A DNA stretch of 64,000 nt from Lysobacter sp. ISL-50 (GTDB lineage: Bacteria; Pseudomonadota; Gammaproteobacteria; Xanthomonadales; Xanthomonadaceae): assembly GCF_018612875.1 (NCBI RefSeq), contig NZ_JAGGRI010000002.1:169142-233141 (forward strand), given 5' to 3'. The position numbers and the translations under genes are program-made. The first letter of the stretch is position 1. Every line of letters starts with the position of its first letter. The notes below the pieces were generated by a model. That model did not search any database, was not told where the DNA came from, and was given only the letters and a program-made list of their open reading frames with translations. Below, one piece after another: positions 1 through 8,785 of the stretch.

Positions 1-60
1 GCGTCGGCCGGCCGCGGTGCCAGCCCTCGCCTCTACGCGCAAGGCGATGGCGACGCGGCT

Positions 61-2505
61 TCAATCGCCGGCCCGGTCGCGATAGATGGTCAGGCCCTTC
101 AGCGATTGCTCCGGCGCCGGGAAGAACAGGCTGGCGGCGTAGCCGATCACGATGCACAGCAGGATCGAGATCGCCAGGTAGTAATACGGATGGACCATCT
201 GCAAGGTCCAGATCATCAAGGTCAGGGCGATGCTCGCGGCGATGCCGATCGCCACGCCCTGCCAGTTGGCGCGGCGGGTGAACATGCCCAGGGTGTAGGC
301 GCCGGCGAAACCGCCGCCGAGCAGGCCGGCCAGTTCGATCGACAGATCGAACAGCGAATGCACGTTGAACTTCGACAGCAGCAGCGCGGTGGCGATGCCG
401 ATCAGGCCCACCACCACGGTCATGATCTCGGCGAAGAACACGCTCTTCTTCGCGCTGCGGTCCTTGGCCAGCTTCTCGTAGAAGTCCACCGAGATCAGCG
501 TCGCCACCGAATTCATGATGCCGGACAAGGTCGCCATCGCCGCGGCGAAGATGCCGGCGATGATCAGCCCGGTCACGCCCACCGGCAGTTCGGCGGCGAT
601 GAACATCGGGAAAGTCGCGTCGATCGGCAACAGCGGATTCATCCGCTCCGGGTTGTTCTTGTAGTAGACGAACAGCGAGGTGCCGATGGTGTAGAAGATG
701 ATGCCGCCGGGAATGGTGATGGCGGCGAACGCCCAGATCGAACGCCCGGCCTCCTTGTCGGACTTGGTGGACAACGTGCGCTGCATCAGCACCTGGTCCT
801 TCGGGAAGGTCAGCACCACTTCAAACACCACCAGGAAGATGAAGCCCCACACGGTGGCCTTGGTCATGTCGAAGCTGAAGTCGAAGGTGTGCATCTTGCC
901 CAGCGACATCGCCGTGGACCAATACTCGCCAAAGCCGCCGCGCAGGTGCCAGATCATGAAGCCGATCGCGAACAGTGCGCCGCCCATCTTGACGATCACC
1001 TGCACGAAGTCGGTCCAGATCACCGCCTTCATGCCGCCCATCGCGGTGTAGACGATGGTAAAGCCGCCCATCAGGATCACGCTCCAGAACACGCTGATGC
1101 CGGTGATGGTGGCGATGCCCAGCGCGGGCAGGAACAGGATCACGCTCATGCGGCTGCCGATCTGCACCACGATGCACAAGGCGCTGGCGAGCATGCGGAT
1201 CGCCGGATGGAAGCGCGTTTCCAGGTACGAGAACACCGACATCAGATCCAGCCGGCGCAACAGCGGCACGATCCACACCGCGACGAACATCAGCCCGAAC
1301 ACCGCGACGACGTTGTTGGCCAGGTACTGCCAGTTGGTTTCGAAGGCCTTGGCCGGGATCGCGATGAAACTGATCGAGCTGGTGTTGGCCGCGTACAGGC
1401 TCACGCCGGCGGCCCAGAAGGGGATGCTGCGGCCGCCGACGAAGAAGCTGCTGGTCGAGCCGCGCTTCTCGCGCAGGTAGAAGAACAGGCCGATGCCGAT
1501 CATGCCGACCAGATAGACCGCGATCACCACCCAATCCAGCCAGTGCAATCGCAGTTTGCTCGACTGCACCTGGGCGGTGGCGAAGGCGGTATGGGCGCCA
1601 TCGGCCGAGGCCTGGGCCCAGACCAGTCCGTCGGGCCAGTGCGCGGTGGCGCTGGCGCCGGCGGGCAATTCGGCGCCGGGCAGCGTCGCCCAGGAACCGG
1701 TGATGGTCTGGTAGATCATCAGCTTCGCCGCGGCGTGGGCGAGGGCGGGATCGGCGATCGGATACAGCACGTGCGCCTGACCGGTCGCGCGGCCGCTGCC
1801 GGGTACGACCTGGCCGGGCACGCGGCCGGCGTCGCTCCAGGCTTTATCCGCCGACCAGCGCAGCATGCGGTCGGCGCCGCCGTGCGCATCGGCGACGATC
1901 AGGAACAAGGCGCGGGTCTGTGCGATCAGCGAACGCGGCGCGGCGCCGCCGGGCCAGGCCGGAAGCGAGGTCCAGGCGATGCCGGCGTCGGCGCTGGGAC
2001 GCTGGAACACATGCGCGCTGCCATCGGCGCCGATGCCGGCGACGTACAGGGTGTCTTCGGACAAGCTCGCGCGCAGTCGCGACAGCGGCGCGGGCAGCGG
2101 CGGCAAGGGGTGCAGTCGCGCGCCGCTGTCGTCGGCGTCGATGCGCGCGATCGCGACAGAAGCATCGGCATCGGACGGCAGCAGATACGCGCGGGTGCCG
2201 TCGCCGACCACCGCGCCGGCCCACGGCGCCGCGGTCCATTGCAGCGGCAGCCAGGCGTTACGACCGTTGTCCAGGCGCCAGGCGTGATCGCGGCCGATCG
2301 CCAGAGTGCGGCCATCGACCGTCGCCAGCCCGATCAGCGGCGAAGCGTTTTGCAGCGACGGCAGCGTGCCGGCCTGCAACGGCGTCAAAGCCTCGGCCTG
2401 CGCCGTCGTCGCCGTCAGCATCAGGCCGGCGCACAGCAACGCGACCAGACCGCGCGCCCGGATCGTCCGGCCCGCACGCGCCAGCGCCCACAAGAATTGC
2501 GACAT
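61..2505 (-). CDS. Sodium:solute symporter (SSS) with N-terminal periplasmic propeller-like domain
   Basis: About 814 residues, larger than the 450-600 usual for a plain SSS transporter. A signal-like hydrophobic stretch (residues 18-38, ending TATTAQA) leads into about 290 residues of Gly/Trp/Ala-rich repeats with a kelch or sialate-mutarotase-like look. From about residue 325 (LDWVVIAVYLVGMIGIGLFF) a normal SSS core of about 13 membrane helices follows, with FFVGGRSIPFWAAGVSLYAA and ITGISVFWSVILMGG. SSS proteins couple sodium entry to uptake of sugars, sialic acids or carboxylates; the substrate here is unknown. The start at 2505 was chosen because it gives a clean signal sequence; an ATG at 2523 is also in frame. 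It lies 89 bases downstream of the CitE-like gene on the same strand, so the two are probably cotranscribed. The fold of the N-terminal domain is an inference from composition. Confidence 0.85.
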   Translation of the reverse strand: MSQFLWALARAGRTIRARGLVALLCAGLMLTATTAQAEALTPLQAGTLPSLQNASPLIGLATVDGRTLAIGRDHAWRLDNGRNAWLPLQWTAAPWAGAVVGDGTRAYLLPSDADASVAIARIDADDSGARLHPLPPLPAPLSRLRASLSEDTLYVAGIGADGSAHVFQRPSADAGIAWTSLPAWPGGAAPRSLIAQTRALFLIVADAHGGADRMLRWSADKAWSDAGRVPGQVVPGSGRATGQAHVLYPIADPALAHAAAKLMIYQTITGSWATLPGAELPAGASATAHWPDGLVWAQASADGAHTAFATAQVQSSKLRLHWLDWVVIAVYLVGMIGIGLFFYLREKRGSTSSFFVGGRSIPFWAAGVSLYAANTSSISFIAIPAKAFETNWQYLANNVVAVFGLMFVAVWIVPLLRRLDLMSVFSYLETRFHPAIRMLASALCIVVQIGSRMSVILFLPALGIATITGISVFWSVILMGGFTIVYTAMGGMKAVIWTDFVQVIVKMGGALFAIGFMIWHLRGGFGEYWSTAMSLGKMHTFDFSFDMTKATVWGFIFLVVFEVVLTFPKDQVLMQRTLSTKSDKEAGRSIWAFAAITIPGGIIFYTIGTSLFVYYKNNPERMNPLLPIDATFPMFIAAELPVGVTGLIIAGIFAAAMATLSGIMNSVATLISVDFYEKLAKDRSAKKSVFFAEIMTVVVGLIGIATALLLSKFNVHSLFDLSIELAGLLGGGFAGAYTLGMFTRRANWQGVAIGIAASIALTLMIWTLQMVHPYYYLAISILLCIVIGYAASLFFPAPEQSLKGLTIYRDRAGD

Positions 2506-2594
2506 CGAATACCGCCCCATCATCGATGCGGACCGGATCGCCCCGGTTCGCAGTTTTACCCCGACTGCGCTGTCGCCGCCCGCATCGCGGCGGC

Positions 2595-3449
2595 TCAGGC
2601 GCGCTCCGCCGCCGCCAGCAGCGCCTGTGCGCGCTTGAGAAACGGCAGATCGATCATGCGTCCATCCACCACGAACACGCCGCGGCCCGCGTCCGGCGCC
2701 GCCGCCGCCGCGGCGACGATGCGCCGCGCCGCGTCCAGCTCGGCCGCGGTCGCGGCGAAGATCTTGTTCGCCAGCAAGACCTGGGCTGGATGCAGGCAGC
2801 TCTTGCCGATGAAGCCCAGCCGCCGCGCCATCCGCGCCTCGGCCAGGTAACCGGCTTCGTCGTGCAGGTCGGCGTAAGCGCTGTCGATGGCGAACACATC
2901 GGCCTGCGCGGCGGCCATGCGCACGGCGAACATGGCCGCGTGCACGTTGGCCAGGTCGTAGCGCTCGATGCCCGCGGCTTCGAACAGATCGGCCAGCCCC
3001 AACTGCAGACCGGCCACGCGCGGATGCGCGCAGGCGATCTCGCCGGCATGCGCGAGCGCGCGCGGGGTTTCGATATTGACCAGCACGCCGATCGGTTGCG
3101 CGACCTGGTTGAGCGTCTGCGCGCGTTCGATCGCGGCGACCGCCGCGCGCAACGACGCGGCCGATTCGATCTTGGGCAGATTGATCAAGGCCACGCCGTC
3201 GCGCGCGACCGCGGCGATGTCGGCGGCGAAGTGCGGCGAGTCCGGCGCGTTGACGCGCACGATCATCAGCTTGCGCGACGCGAGCGCCGCCTCGGAGCCG
3301 ACGAAGGCGGCGACCGCGATGCGCGCCGCCGCCTTGCGTTCTTCGGCGACCGCGTCTTCCAGATCGAACGACAAGGCGTCGGCCGGACCGGCCAGCGCCT
3401 TGTCGAACAGCTCCGGCCGCGTGCCGGGCACGAACAACTTGCTACGCAT
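2595..3449 (-). CDS. HpcH/HpaI aldolase / citrate lyase beta-subunit (CitE-like) protein
   Basis: 284 residues. The N-terminus MRSKLFVPGTRPELFDKAL and the following SFDLEDAV are the signature of the CitE-like TIM-barrel family, which cleaves or forms acyl-CoA thioesters such as citramalyl-CoA or malyl-CoA. The acidic metal ligands are visible (ED in LEDAV and E in VNIETPRAL), and GKSCLHPAQV near residue 210 matches the conserved end of the barrel. No citD or citF partner is nearby, so this is a stand-alone CitE-like enzyme, not a citrate lyase subunit. It is the first gene of a probable two-gene unit with the SSS symporter, suggesting catabolism of the imported carboxylate; that link is inferred from position only. 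Confidence 0.85.
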   Translation of the reverse strand: MRSKLFVPGTRPELFDKALAGPADALSFDLEDAVAEERKAAARIAVAAFVGSEAALASRKLMIVRVNAPDSPHFAADIAAVARDGVALINLPKIESAASLRAAVAAIERAQTLNQVAQPIGVLVNIETPRALAHAGEIACAHPRVAGLQLGLADLFEAAGIERYDLANVHAAMFAVRMAAAQADVFAIDSAYADLHDEAGYLAEARMARRLGFIGKSCLHPAQVLLANKIFAATAAELDAARRIVAAAAAAPDAGRGVFVVDGRMIDLPFLKRAQALLAAAERA

Positions 3450-3858
3450 GGAACCACCGCGGCGGATTGCGAATCGTCATGGCCCCGGAGTGTGCGTCAA
3501 GCAAACAGTGGCAATCGCACAGGGGTCGCATGTTCAAACGATAGGTTTTGTTTTGACCGGGGTGGGGTGAGGCAAGCAATGGTGGCAAGCGGGAGAGGGA
3601 GAGCGCGAAGCCACGAAGTCTTTTGTGGGAGGGAGCTTCAGCCCCGACTCCCGAAGCCGCGCACCCCCGACCCACCCCATCACCCACCCAAGCCCGTCCC
3701 TCCACCCAGCCACCCCCAAAACCGCCACATTCCGCCAAATTCCGGGCCCGCCCCGCCCACACCGAGAGCAAAATCCCCCATCCGCCCGGCACGGCCCGAT
3801 AATGACGCCCATTCCATCCAGGCCGCGCCCCGCTCGCGCGCCGCTCACCGAGTCGCCG
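3450..3858. other. Intergenic region between divergent citE-like gene and oleB
   Basis: No gene is supported here. The region should hold the promoters for the leftward citE-like gene and the rightward oleB. At 3621-3648 there is one half-site of the TTTTGTGGGAGGG-CTTCAGCCCC repeat family that recurs at 6459, 8634 and 37398. A C-rich, A/C-biased stretch (3655-3790) follows. An in-frame ATG at 3802 could extend oleB by 19 residues but lacks family similarity. Confidence 0.5.
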
Positions 3859-4761
3859 ATGACGTCCAGCTCCAGCTTCCCCGACTACCCCTTCCAGCCG
3901 CAGCGTTTCGAAGTCCGTCCGGGCATCGGCATGAGCTATCTCGACGAAGGCCCGCGCGACGGCGAAGTCGTGGTGATGCTGCACGGCAACCCGTCGTGGA
4001 GCTATTACTGGCGCAAACTGGTGCTGGGCCTGAAGGACCGCTACCGCTGCATCGTCCCGGACCACGTCGGCATGGGCCTGTCCGACAAGCCCGGCGAGGA
4101 TCGCTACGAATACACCTTGCAATCGCGGGTCGACGACGTCGAACAGTTGCTGCAGCACCTGGGCGTCACCGGCCCGATGACCCTGGCCGTGCACGACTGG
4201 GGCGGCGGCATCGGCTTCGGCTGGGGCCTGAAGCATTCCGAGCAGATCAAGCGGCTGGTGATCACCAACACCGGCGCGTTCCCGCTGCCGGCGGCCAAGC
4301 CGCTGCCCAAGCGCCTGCGCCTGGGCCGCGATTCGTCGATCGGCACCGGCCTGATCCGCGGCTTCAACGCCTTCGCCGGCGGCGCCTCGCGCCTGGGCGT
4401 GGTCAAGGCGATGCCGGCGGACGTGCGCCGCGCCTATGTCGCGCCGTACGACTCCTGGGCCAATCGCATCGCCACCTCGCGTTTCGTCCAGGACATTCCG
4501 CTGGGCGAGGGCGACAAGGCCTGGCCGCTGGTGCAGGCGATGGGCCGCAAGCTGCCCGAATACGCCGACCGGCCGGCGTTCATCGGCTGGGGTCTGGCCG
4601 ATTTCGTCTTCGATCATCATTTCCTGAAAGGCTTCACCGACGCGTTGCCGCGGGCGCAGGTGCAGGCGTTCAAGGATGCCGGGCATTACGTGCTGGAAGA
4701 CAAGAGCGAGATCTTGGTGCCGGACATCCGCGCCTTCCTCGACCGCCACCCTCTGAGCTGA
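3859..4761 (+). CDS. oleB: OleB, beta-lactone decarboxylase (alpha/beta hydrolase)
   Basis: 300 residues. The protein has the haloalkane-dehalogenase-like alpha/beta hydrolase layout: LHGNPSWSYYWRKL (oxyanion HGNP), PDHVGMGLSDKP, and the nucleophile elbow VHDWGGGIGFGWG, where Asp replaces the usual Ser. OleB removes CO2 from the cis-beta-lactone made by OleC, giving the long-chain internal olefin. A C-terminal GHYVLED supplies the catalytic His. The start at 3859 gives the family's normal N-terminus (MTSSSSFPDYPFQPQRFEV). It is followed after 7 bases by oleC and then oleD, the canonical order of the head-to-head olefin pathway, which makes the specific assignment firm. No oleA (thiolase-like condensing enzyme) is in the window. 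Confidence 0.93.
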   Translation: MTSSSSFPDYPFQPQRFEVRPGIGMSYLDEGPRDGEVVVMLHGNPSWSYYWRKLVLGLKDRYRCIVPDHVGMGLSDKPGEDRYEYTLQSRVDDVEQLLQHLGVTGPMTLAVHDWGGGIGFGWGLKHSEQIKRLVITNTGAFPLPAAKPLPKRLRLGRDSSIGTGLIRGFNAFAGGASRLGVVKAMPADVRRAYVAPYDSWANRIATSRFVQDIPLGEGDKAWPLVQAMGRKLPEYADRPAFIGWGLADFVFDHHFLKGFTDALPRAQVQAFKDAGHYVLEDKSEILVPDIRAFLDRHPLS

Positions 4762-4768
4762 GACACGC

Positions 4769-6433
4769 ATGGACGCTGCCGCACCCACCTGCAATATCGC
4801 AGCGGTACTGCCGACCCTGGCCGCGCAATCGCCCGAACGCGTGGCGATGCGTTGCCCCGGCACGCGCCGCGCCGACGGCATGGCCCGTTACGACGTCGTG
4901 CTGACCTATGCGCAGTTGGACGCGCGCAGCGACGCCATCGCCGCCGGCCTGGCCAAGCGCGGCATCGTCCGCGGCACCCGCACCGCGGTGATGGTGCGGC
5001 CGTCGCCGGAGTTCTTCCTGCTGATGTTCGCCTTGTTCAAGGCCGGCGCGGTGCCGGTGCTGATCGATCCGGGCATCGACAAGCGCGCGCTGCGCCAATG
5101 CCTGGACGAAGCCGCGCCGGAAGCCTTCATCGGCATTCCGCTGGCGCACGTGGCGCGCGTGGTGCTGGGCTGGGCGAAGTCGGCGCGCATCCGCATCACC
5201 ACCGGCAAGCGCGCGTTCCTGGCCGACGACACGCTCGAACGCGTCGAGCGCGCCGGCGCCGGCGTGGGTTCGCAACTGGCCAACACGCAGCCGGACGAAG
5301 TCGCGGCGATCGTCTTCACCAGCGGCTCGACCGGCGTACCCAAGGGCGTGGTGTTCCGTCATCGCCATTTCGTCGCCCAGATCGAAATGATGAGCCAGGC
5401 CTTCGGCATGGTGCCCGGCGGCGTGGACCTGCCGACGTTTCCGCCGTTCGCCTTGTTCGATCCGGCGCTGGGGCTGACTTCGATCATCCCCGACATGGAC
5501 CCGACCCGGCCGGCGCAGGCCGATCCGGTCAAATTGCTCGAAGCGGTCACCCGTTTCGGCTGCGATCAATTGTTCGGCTCGCCCGCATTGATGGCGGTGC
5601 TGGCCCGGCACGGCCAGCCGATGCCGACGGTCAAGCGCGTCACCTCGGCCGGCGCGCCGGTGCCGCCGGACACGGTCGCGCGCCTGCGCGAACTGCTGCC
5701 CGACGACGCGCAGTTCTGGACGCCGTACGGCGCCACCGAATGCCTGCCGGTGGCGGTGATCGAAGGCCGCGAACTGCAGTCCACGCGCGCGGCCACCGAA
5801 GCCGGCGCCGGCACCTGCGTCGGCCGCGCGGTGGAGCGCAACGAAGTGCGGGTGATCCGCATCGACGACGCGGCGATCGCGCAATGGTCGGACGATCTGT
5901 TGGTCGGCGCCGGCGTGGTCGGCGAAATCACCGTCGCCGGTCCCACCGCCACCGACAGCTATTTCAATCGCGATTCGATGACCCGGTTGGCCAAGATCCG
6001 TGAGCACGCCGGCGGCGTGGAGCGCATCGTCCATCGCATGGGCGATGTGGGTTATCTCGACGAACAAGGCCGGCTGTGGTTCTGCGGGCGCAAGACGCAT
6101 CGCGTGGAAACCGCGGGCGGCCCGCTCTACACCGAGCAGGTCGAGCCGGTGTTCAACACGCATCCGAAGGTGCGGCGCACCGCGCTGGTCGGCACCGGAA
6201 CCTTCGGTGCGCAGGTGCCGCTGCTGTGGGTGGAACTGCATCAGCCGCGCGTCGGCGATACCGAGCGCAAGCGCATCGTCGAGGAACTGCGCGAGATCGG
6301 CGCCCGGCATGCGCATACCGCCGGGATCGAGCGCTTCCGCTTCCATCCGGGGTTTCCGGTGGATATTCGCCATAACGCCAAGATCGGGCGCGAGAAGCTG
6401 GCGCTGCAGGCGCAGGCGATCGAGAGCCGTTGA
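4769..6433 (+). CDS. oleC: OleC, beta-lactone synthetase (AMP-forming ligase family)
   Basis: 554 residues of the ANL adenylating superfamily. The phosphate-binding motif [14 protein letters not shown] is at about residue 180, [11 protein letters not shown] at about 320, and the hinge region [14 protein letters not shown] at about 440. In the olefin pathway OleC uses ATP to close 2-alkyl-3-hydroxyalkanoic acid into a cis-beta-lactone instead of making a CoA thioester. Assignment depends on the oleB neighbour 7 bases upstream and oleD downstream; the sequence alone would say fatty-acid CoA ligase-like. A 196-base gap carrying an inverted repeat separates it from oleD, unlike the tight oleB-oleC junction, so oleD may have lower or separate expression. 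Confidence 0.93.
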   Translation: MDAAAPTCNIAAVLPTLAAQSPERVAMRCPGTRRADGMARYDVVLTYAQLDARSDAIAAGLAKRGIVRGTRTAVMVRPSPEFFLLMFALFKAGAVPVLIDPGIDKRALRQCLDEAAPEAFIGIPLAHVARVVLGWAKSARIRITTGKRAFLADDTLERVERAGAGVGSQLANTQPDEVAAIVFTSGSTGVPKGVVFRHRHFVAQIEMMSQAFGMVPGGVDLPTFPPFALFDPALGLTSIIPDMDPTRPAQADPVKLLEAVTRFGCDQLFGSPALMAVLARHGQPMPTVKRVTSAGAPVPPDTVARLRELLPDDAQFWTPYGATECLPVAVIEGRELQSTRAATEAGAGTCVGRAVERNEVRVIRIDDAAIAQWSDDLLVGAGVVGEITVAGPTATDSYFNRDSMTRLAKIREHAGGVERIVHRMGDVGYLDEQGRLWFCGRKTHRVETAGGPLYTEQVEPVFNTHPKVRRTALVGTGTFGAQVPLLWVELHQPRVGDTERKRIVEELREIGARHAHTAGIERFRFHPGFPVDIRHNAKIGREKLALQAQAIESR

Positions 6434-6458
6434 GGCAGGGCGATCGGGGACGAGAGCG

Positions 6459-6530
6459 TCGGGGCTGAAGCCCCTCCCACAACAGCGAGCGTGGCCCCGA
6501 AGTCTTTTGTGGGAGGGGCTTCAGCCCCGA
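6459..6530. repeat. Inverted pair of GGGGCTTCAGCCCC-type intergenic repeats
   Basis: GGGGCTGAAGCCCCTCCCAC (about 6461-6480) faces GTGGGAGGGGCTTCAGCCCC (about 6509-6528), able to form a long hairpin between oleC and oleD. Each arm is itself palindromic around GGGGCTTCAGCCCC. Related copies occur at 3621, 8634 and 37398, so this is a dispersed REP-like family. Confidence 0.85.
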
Positions 6531-6629
6531 TGCTTTTCGCTCCGAGCCCGCGATAGTCGCCAATCCGACAAACCGCCCCCTCCACCGCCGTCTATCATTC
6601 CTGCCTATCTTCTCCTTCGGACCTGCGCC

Positions 6630-7640
6630 ATGCGAATCCTAGTCACCGGCGGCGGCGGTTTCCTCGGCCAGGCCCTGTGCCGCGGCCTGATCGCGCGCGG
6701 CCACGAGGTGGTGAGCTTCAATCGCGGCCATTACCCGGCGCTGGACGCGCTCGGCGTGATTCAGATCCAGGGCGACCTGGCCGATCGCGACGCGGTGATC
6801 GCCGCCGCGCACGGCTGCGAGGCGATCTTCCACAACGCCGCCAAAGCCGGCGCCTGGGGCAGCTACGACAGCTATCACCAGGCCAACGTGGTCGGAACCG
6901 ACAACGTGCTGGCCACCTGCCGCGCCCACCGAATCGGCAAGCTGGTCTACACCTCGACCCCGAGCGTGACCCATCGCGCCACCCATCCGGTCGAAGGCGG
7001 CACCGCCGACACCGTGCCCTACGGCGAAGGCTTCAAGGCCGCCTACGCGACCACCAAGGCCATCGCGGAGAAAGCCGTGCTCGCCGCCAACGGTGCCGAA
7101 CTGGCCACCGTCGCGCTGCGTCCGCGCCTGATCTGGGGCGTGGGCGACAACCAATTGCTGCCGCGGCTGGTCGCGCGCGCCAACGCCGGCCGCCTGCGCT
7201 TCGTCGGCGACGGCAACAACCGCATCGACACGACCTACATCGACAACGCCGCGCAGGCGCATTTCGATGCGTTCGAACATCTCGCCCCGGGCGCGGCCTG
7301 CGCCGGCCGCGCGTACTTCATCAGCAACGGCGAACCCAAGACCTTGCGCGAAACCCTCAACGGCCTGCTCGGCGCGGTCGGCGCGCCGCAGGTGGACAAG
7401 ACCTTGCCGTTCGGCGCGGCCTACGCCATCGGCGCGGTCTGCGAAGGCCTGTGGCATGTGCTGCCGTTGCAGGGCGAACCGCCGATGACGCGTTTTCTCG
7501 CCGAACAACTATCGACCACGCACTGGTACGACATGACGCCGGCGACGCGCGATTTCGGTTACGTGCCCAAGGTCAGTTTTCACGAAGGGCTCACCCGCCT
7601 GAAGGCCGCCTGGACGCAAGCGCCCGCCGTCACCGCCTGA
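6630..7640 (+). CDS. oleD: OleD, NAD(P)H-dependent 2-alkyl-3-ketoalkanoic acid reductase
   Basis: 336 residues of the extended short-chain dehydrogenase/epimerase family. The Rossmann motif TGGGGFLG is at residues 7-14 and the catalytic YATTK near residue 140, with a Ser/Thr pair in YTSTPSV upstream of it. OleD reduces the 2-alkyl-3-keto acid that OleA produces to the 3-hydroxy acid used by OleC. The ATG at 6630 directly precedes the [11 protein letters not shown]ossmann strand, so the start is secure even though the frame is open far upstream. It is the last gene of the oleBCD set. Confidence 0.93.
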   Translation: MRILVTGGGGFLGQALCRGLIARGHEVVSFNRGHYPALDALGVIQIQGDLADRDAVIAAAHGCEAIFHNAAKAGAWGSYDSYHQANVVGTDNVLATCRAHRIGKLVYTSTPSVTHRATHPVEGGTADTVPYGEGFKAAYATTKAIAEKAVLAANGAELATVALRPRLIWGVGDNQLLPRLVARANAGRLRFVGDGNNRIDTTYIDNAAQAHFDAFEHLAPGAACAGRAYFISNGEPKTLRETLNGLLGAVGAPQVDKTLPFGAAYAIGAVCEGLWHVLPLQGEPPMTRFLAEQLSTTHWYDMTPATRDFGYVPKVSFHEGLTRLKAAWTQAPAVTA

Positions 7641-7720
7641 CAACCTGCGCTGGCCGAGAGTCGAAGCGTGCCATCGGGACCTGCGCCGATGGGGCTTTCT
7701 CTCATGCCAGGAGGTTTCCC

Positions 7721-7882
7721 ATGCTGCATTACGCCGCCGTATTTTTCGTCATTGCGATCATCGCCGCGGTCCTGGGCTTCACCGGCATCGCCGGCGCGGC
7801 CAGCAACATCGCCTGGATTCTGTTCGTCGTGTTCGTGGTCCTGGCGATCGTCTCGCTGTTCCGCGGCCGCCGCGTCGCCTGA
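7721..7882 (+). CDS. DUF1328 / UPF0391 small membrane protein
   Basis: 53 residues, beginning [20 protein letters not shown] and ending SLFRGRRVA. It has two hydrophobic segments (residues 5-22 and 27-46) joined by TGIAGAASN, the pattern of the YtjA/UPF0391 family, which is often stress-linked but of unknown mechanism. A strong ribosome binding site (AGGAGG, 7710-7715) sits just before the ATG, supporting this short gene. It stands between oleD and ubiJ with no obvious functional link. Confidence 0.88.
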   Translation: MLHYAAVFFVIAIIAAVLGFTGIAGAASNIAWILFVVFVVLAIVSLFRGRRVA

Positions 7883-7944
7883 CGCCGAAGCCTGAGCGCC
7901 GCCGACCGCGTGGCCGGACCGGAGCGGGGGGCTACAATGGCGGC

Positions 7945-8607
7945 ATGACCGCCTCCGACCCCTCGTTCCTGTCCTCGCTCAAGCCGTTGGCCGGGCGCGC
8001 GCTGGAAGCCGCGCTCAACCGCGCGCTGGCGCTGGACCCCGATACCCGCGACAGCCTGCGCGCGCTCGACGGCCGCAGCGTCGCCCTGCATCTGGCCTCG
8101 CCGCCGCTGGCGCTGCGTATCCTGGTGGTCGCCGACCGGCTCGAAGTCGGGCCGGTGCGCGACAGCGACGAGCCCGATCTGTCCGTGCGCAGCACGTTCG
8201 GGGCGATCTTGTCGCAACTGCCGAATCTGCTCGGCGCCGCGCGCAACGAACAGGCCGCGCCGGTCGGCAAGCTGCGCATCGAAGGCGACGCCGACCTGGC
8301 GCGACGTTTGCAGCGATTGGCCGAACGCTTCGATCCGGATTGGCAGCAGCCCTTCGTCGCCGTGTTCGGCGAAGTGGCCGGCGTGCAGATCGCCAACGGC
8401 GTCGCCGGCGCGCTGCGGCATGCGCGCGAGGCGGCCGGCGCTCTGGCCGGCAACGCGGCCGAGTACGTCACCGAAGAATCGCGCGATGTGGTTCCACGCG
8501 ATGAACTCAACGCCTTTCACGACGATGTCGATGCCTTGCGCGACGACGTCGAGCGCGCCGCGGCGCGGGTGGGGCGCTTGCGCGATCGCGCGAGGCGCAG
8601 CGCATGA
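7945..8607 (+). CDS. ubiJ: UbiJ, ubiquinone biosynthesis accessory factor (SCP2 domain)
   Basis: 220 residues. The N-terminal half (PLAGRALEAALNRALALDPD, then GRSVALHL and LALRILVVADRLEVG) is an SCP2 sterol-carrier-like domain; the C-terminal half ends in a charged coiled-coil stretch (ELNAFHDDVDALRDDVERAA). In gammaproteobacteria UbiJ binds ubiquinone intermediates and helps hold the Ubi complex together. The gene directly precedes ubiB, as in many relatives, and ubiK, the partner of UbiJ, lies about 28 kb away. A repeat-filled 178-base gap separates it from ubiB. Confidence 0.88.
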   Translation: MTASDPSFLSSLKPLAGRALEAALNRALALDPDTRDSLRALDGRSVALHLASPPLALRILVVADRLEVGPVRDSDEPDLSVRSTFGAILSQLPNLLGAARNEQAAPVGKLRIEGDADLARRLQRLAERFDPDWQQPFVAVFGEVAGVQIANGVAGALRHAREAAGALAGNAAEYVTEESRDVVPRDELNAFHDDVDALRDDVERAAARVGRLRDRARRSA

Positions 8608-8633
8608 GCGGGGTGGCTTCGAGCCTTCAGGAT

Positions 8634-8757
8634 CTTTTGTGGGAGAGGCTTTTGTGGGAGGGGCTTCAGCCCCGATGCTCTTGGCTCCGCTCGCTGCGTT
8701 ACTTCATCGGTTCTGATCGAAAGGCATCGGGGCTGAAGCCCCTCCTACAAAAGACTT
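8634..8757. repeat. REP-like repeat cluster between ubiJ and ubiB
   Basis: CTTTTGTGGGAG occurs twice (about 8634 and 8650), followed by GGGGCTTCAGCCCCGAT (about 8660-8676), then after about 48 bases the inverse ATCGGGGCTGAAGCCCC (about 8728-8744) and CAAAAGACTTC. It is another inverted pair of the family seen at 6459. It can fold into a long stem between two cotranscribed genes. Confidence 0.85.
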
Positions 8758-8785
8758 CGCAATTGCTCTGTCGGGAAGCGCGCGC

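Noticed and set aside
106..2850. Plus-strand 914-codon frame opposite the SSS symporter
   Set aside because: Low-complexity His/Arg/Gln/Asp composition typical of antisense reading; the minus strand clearly encodes a transporter.
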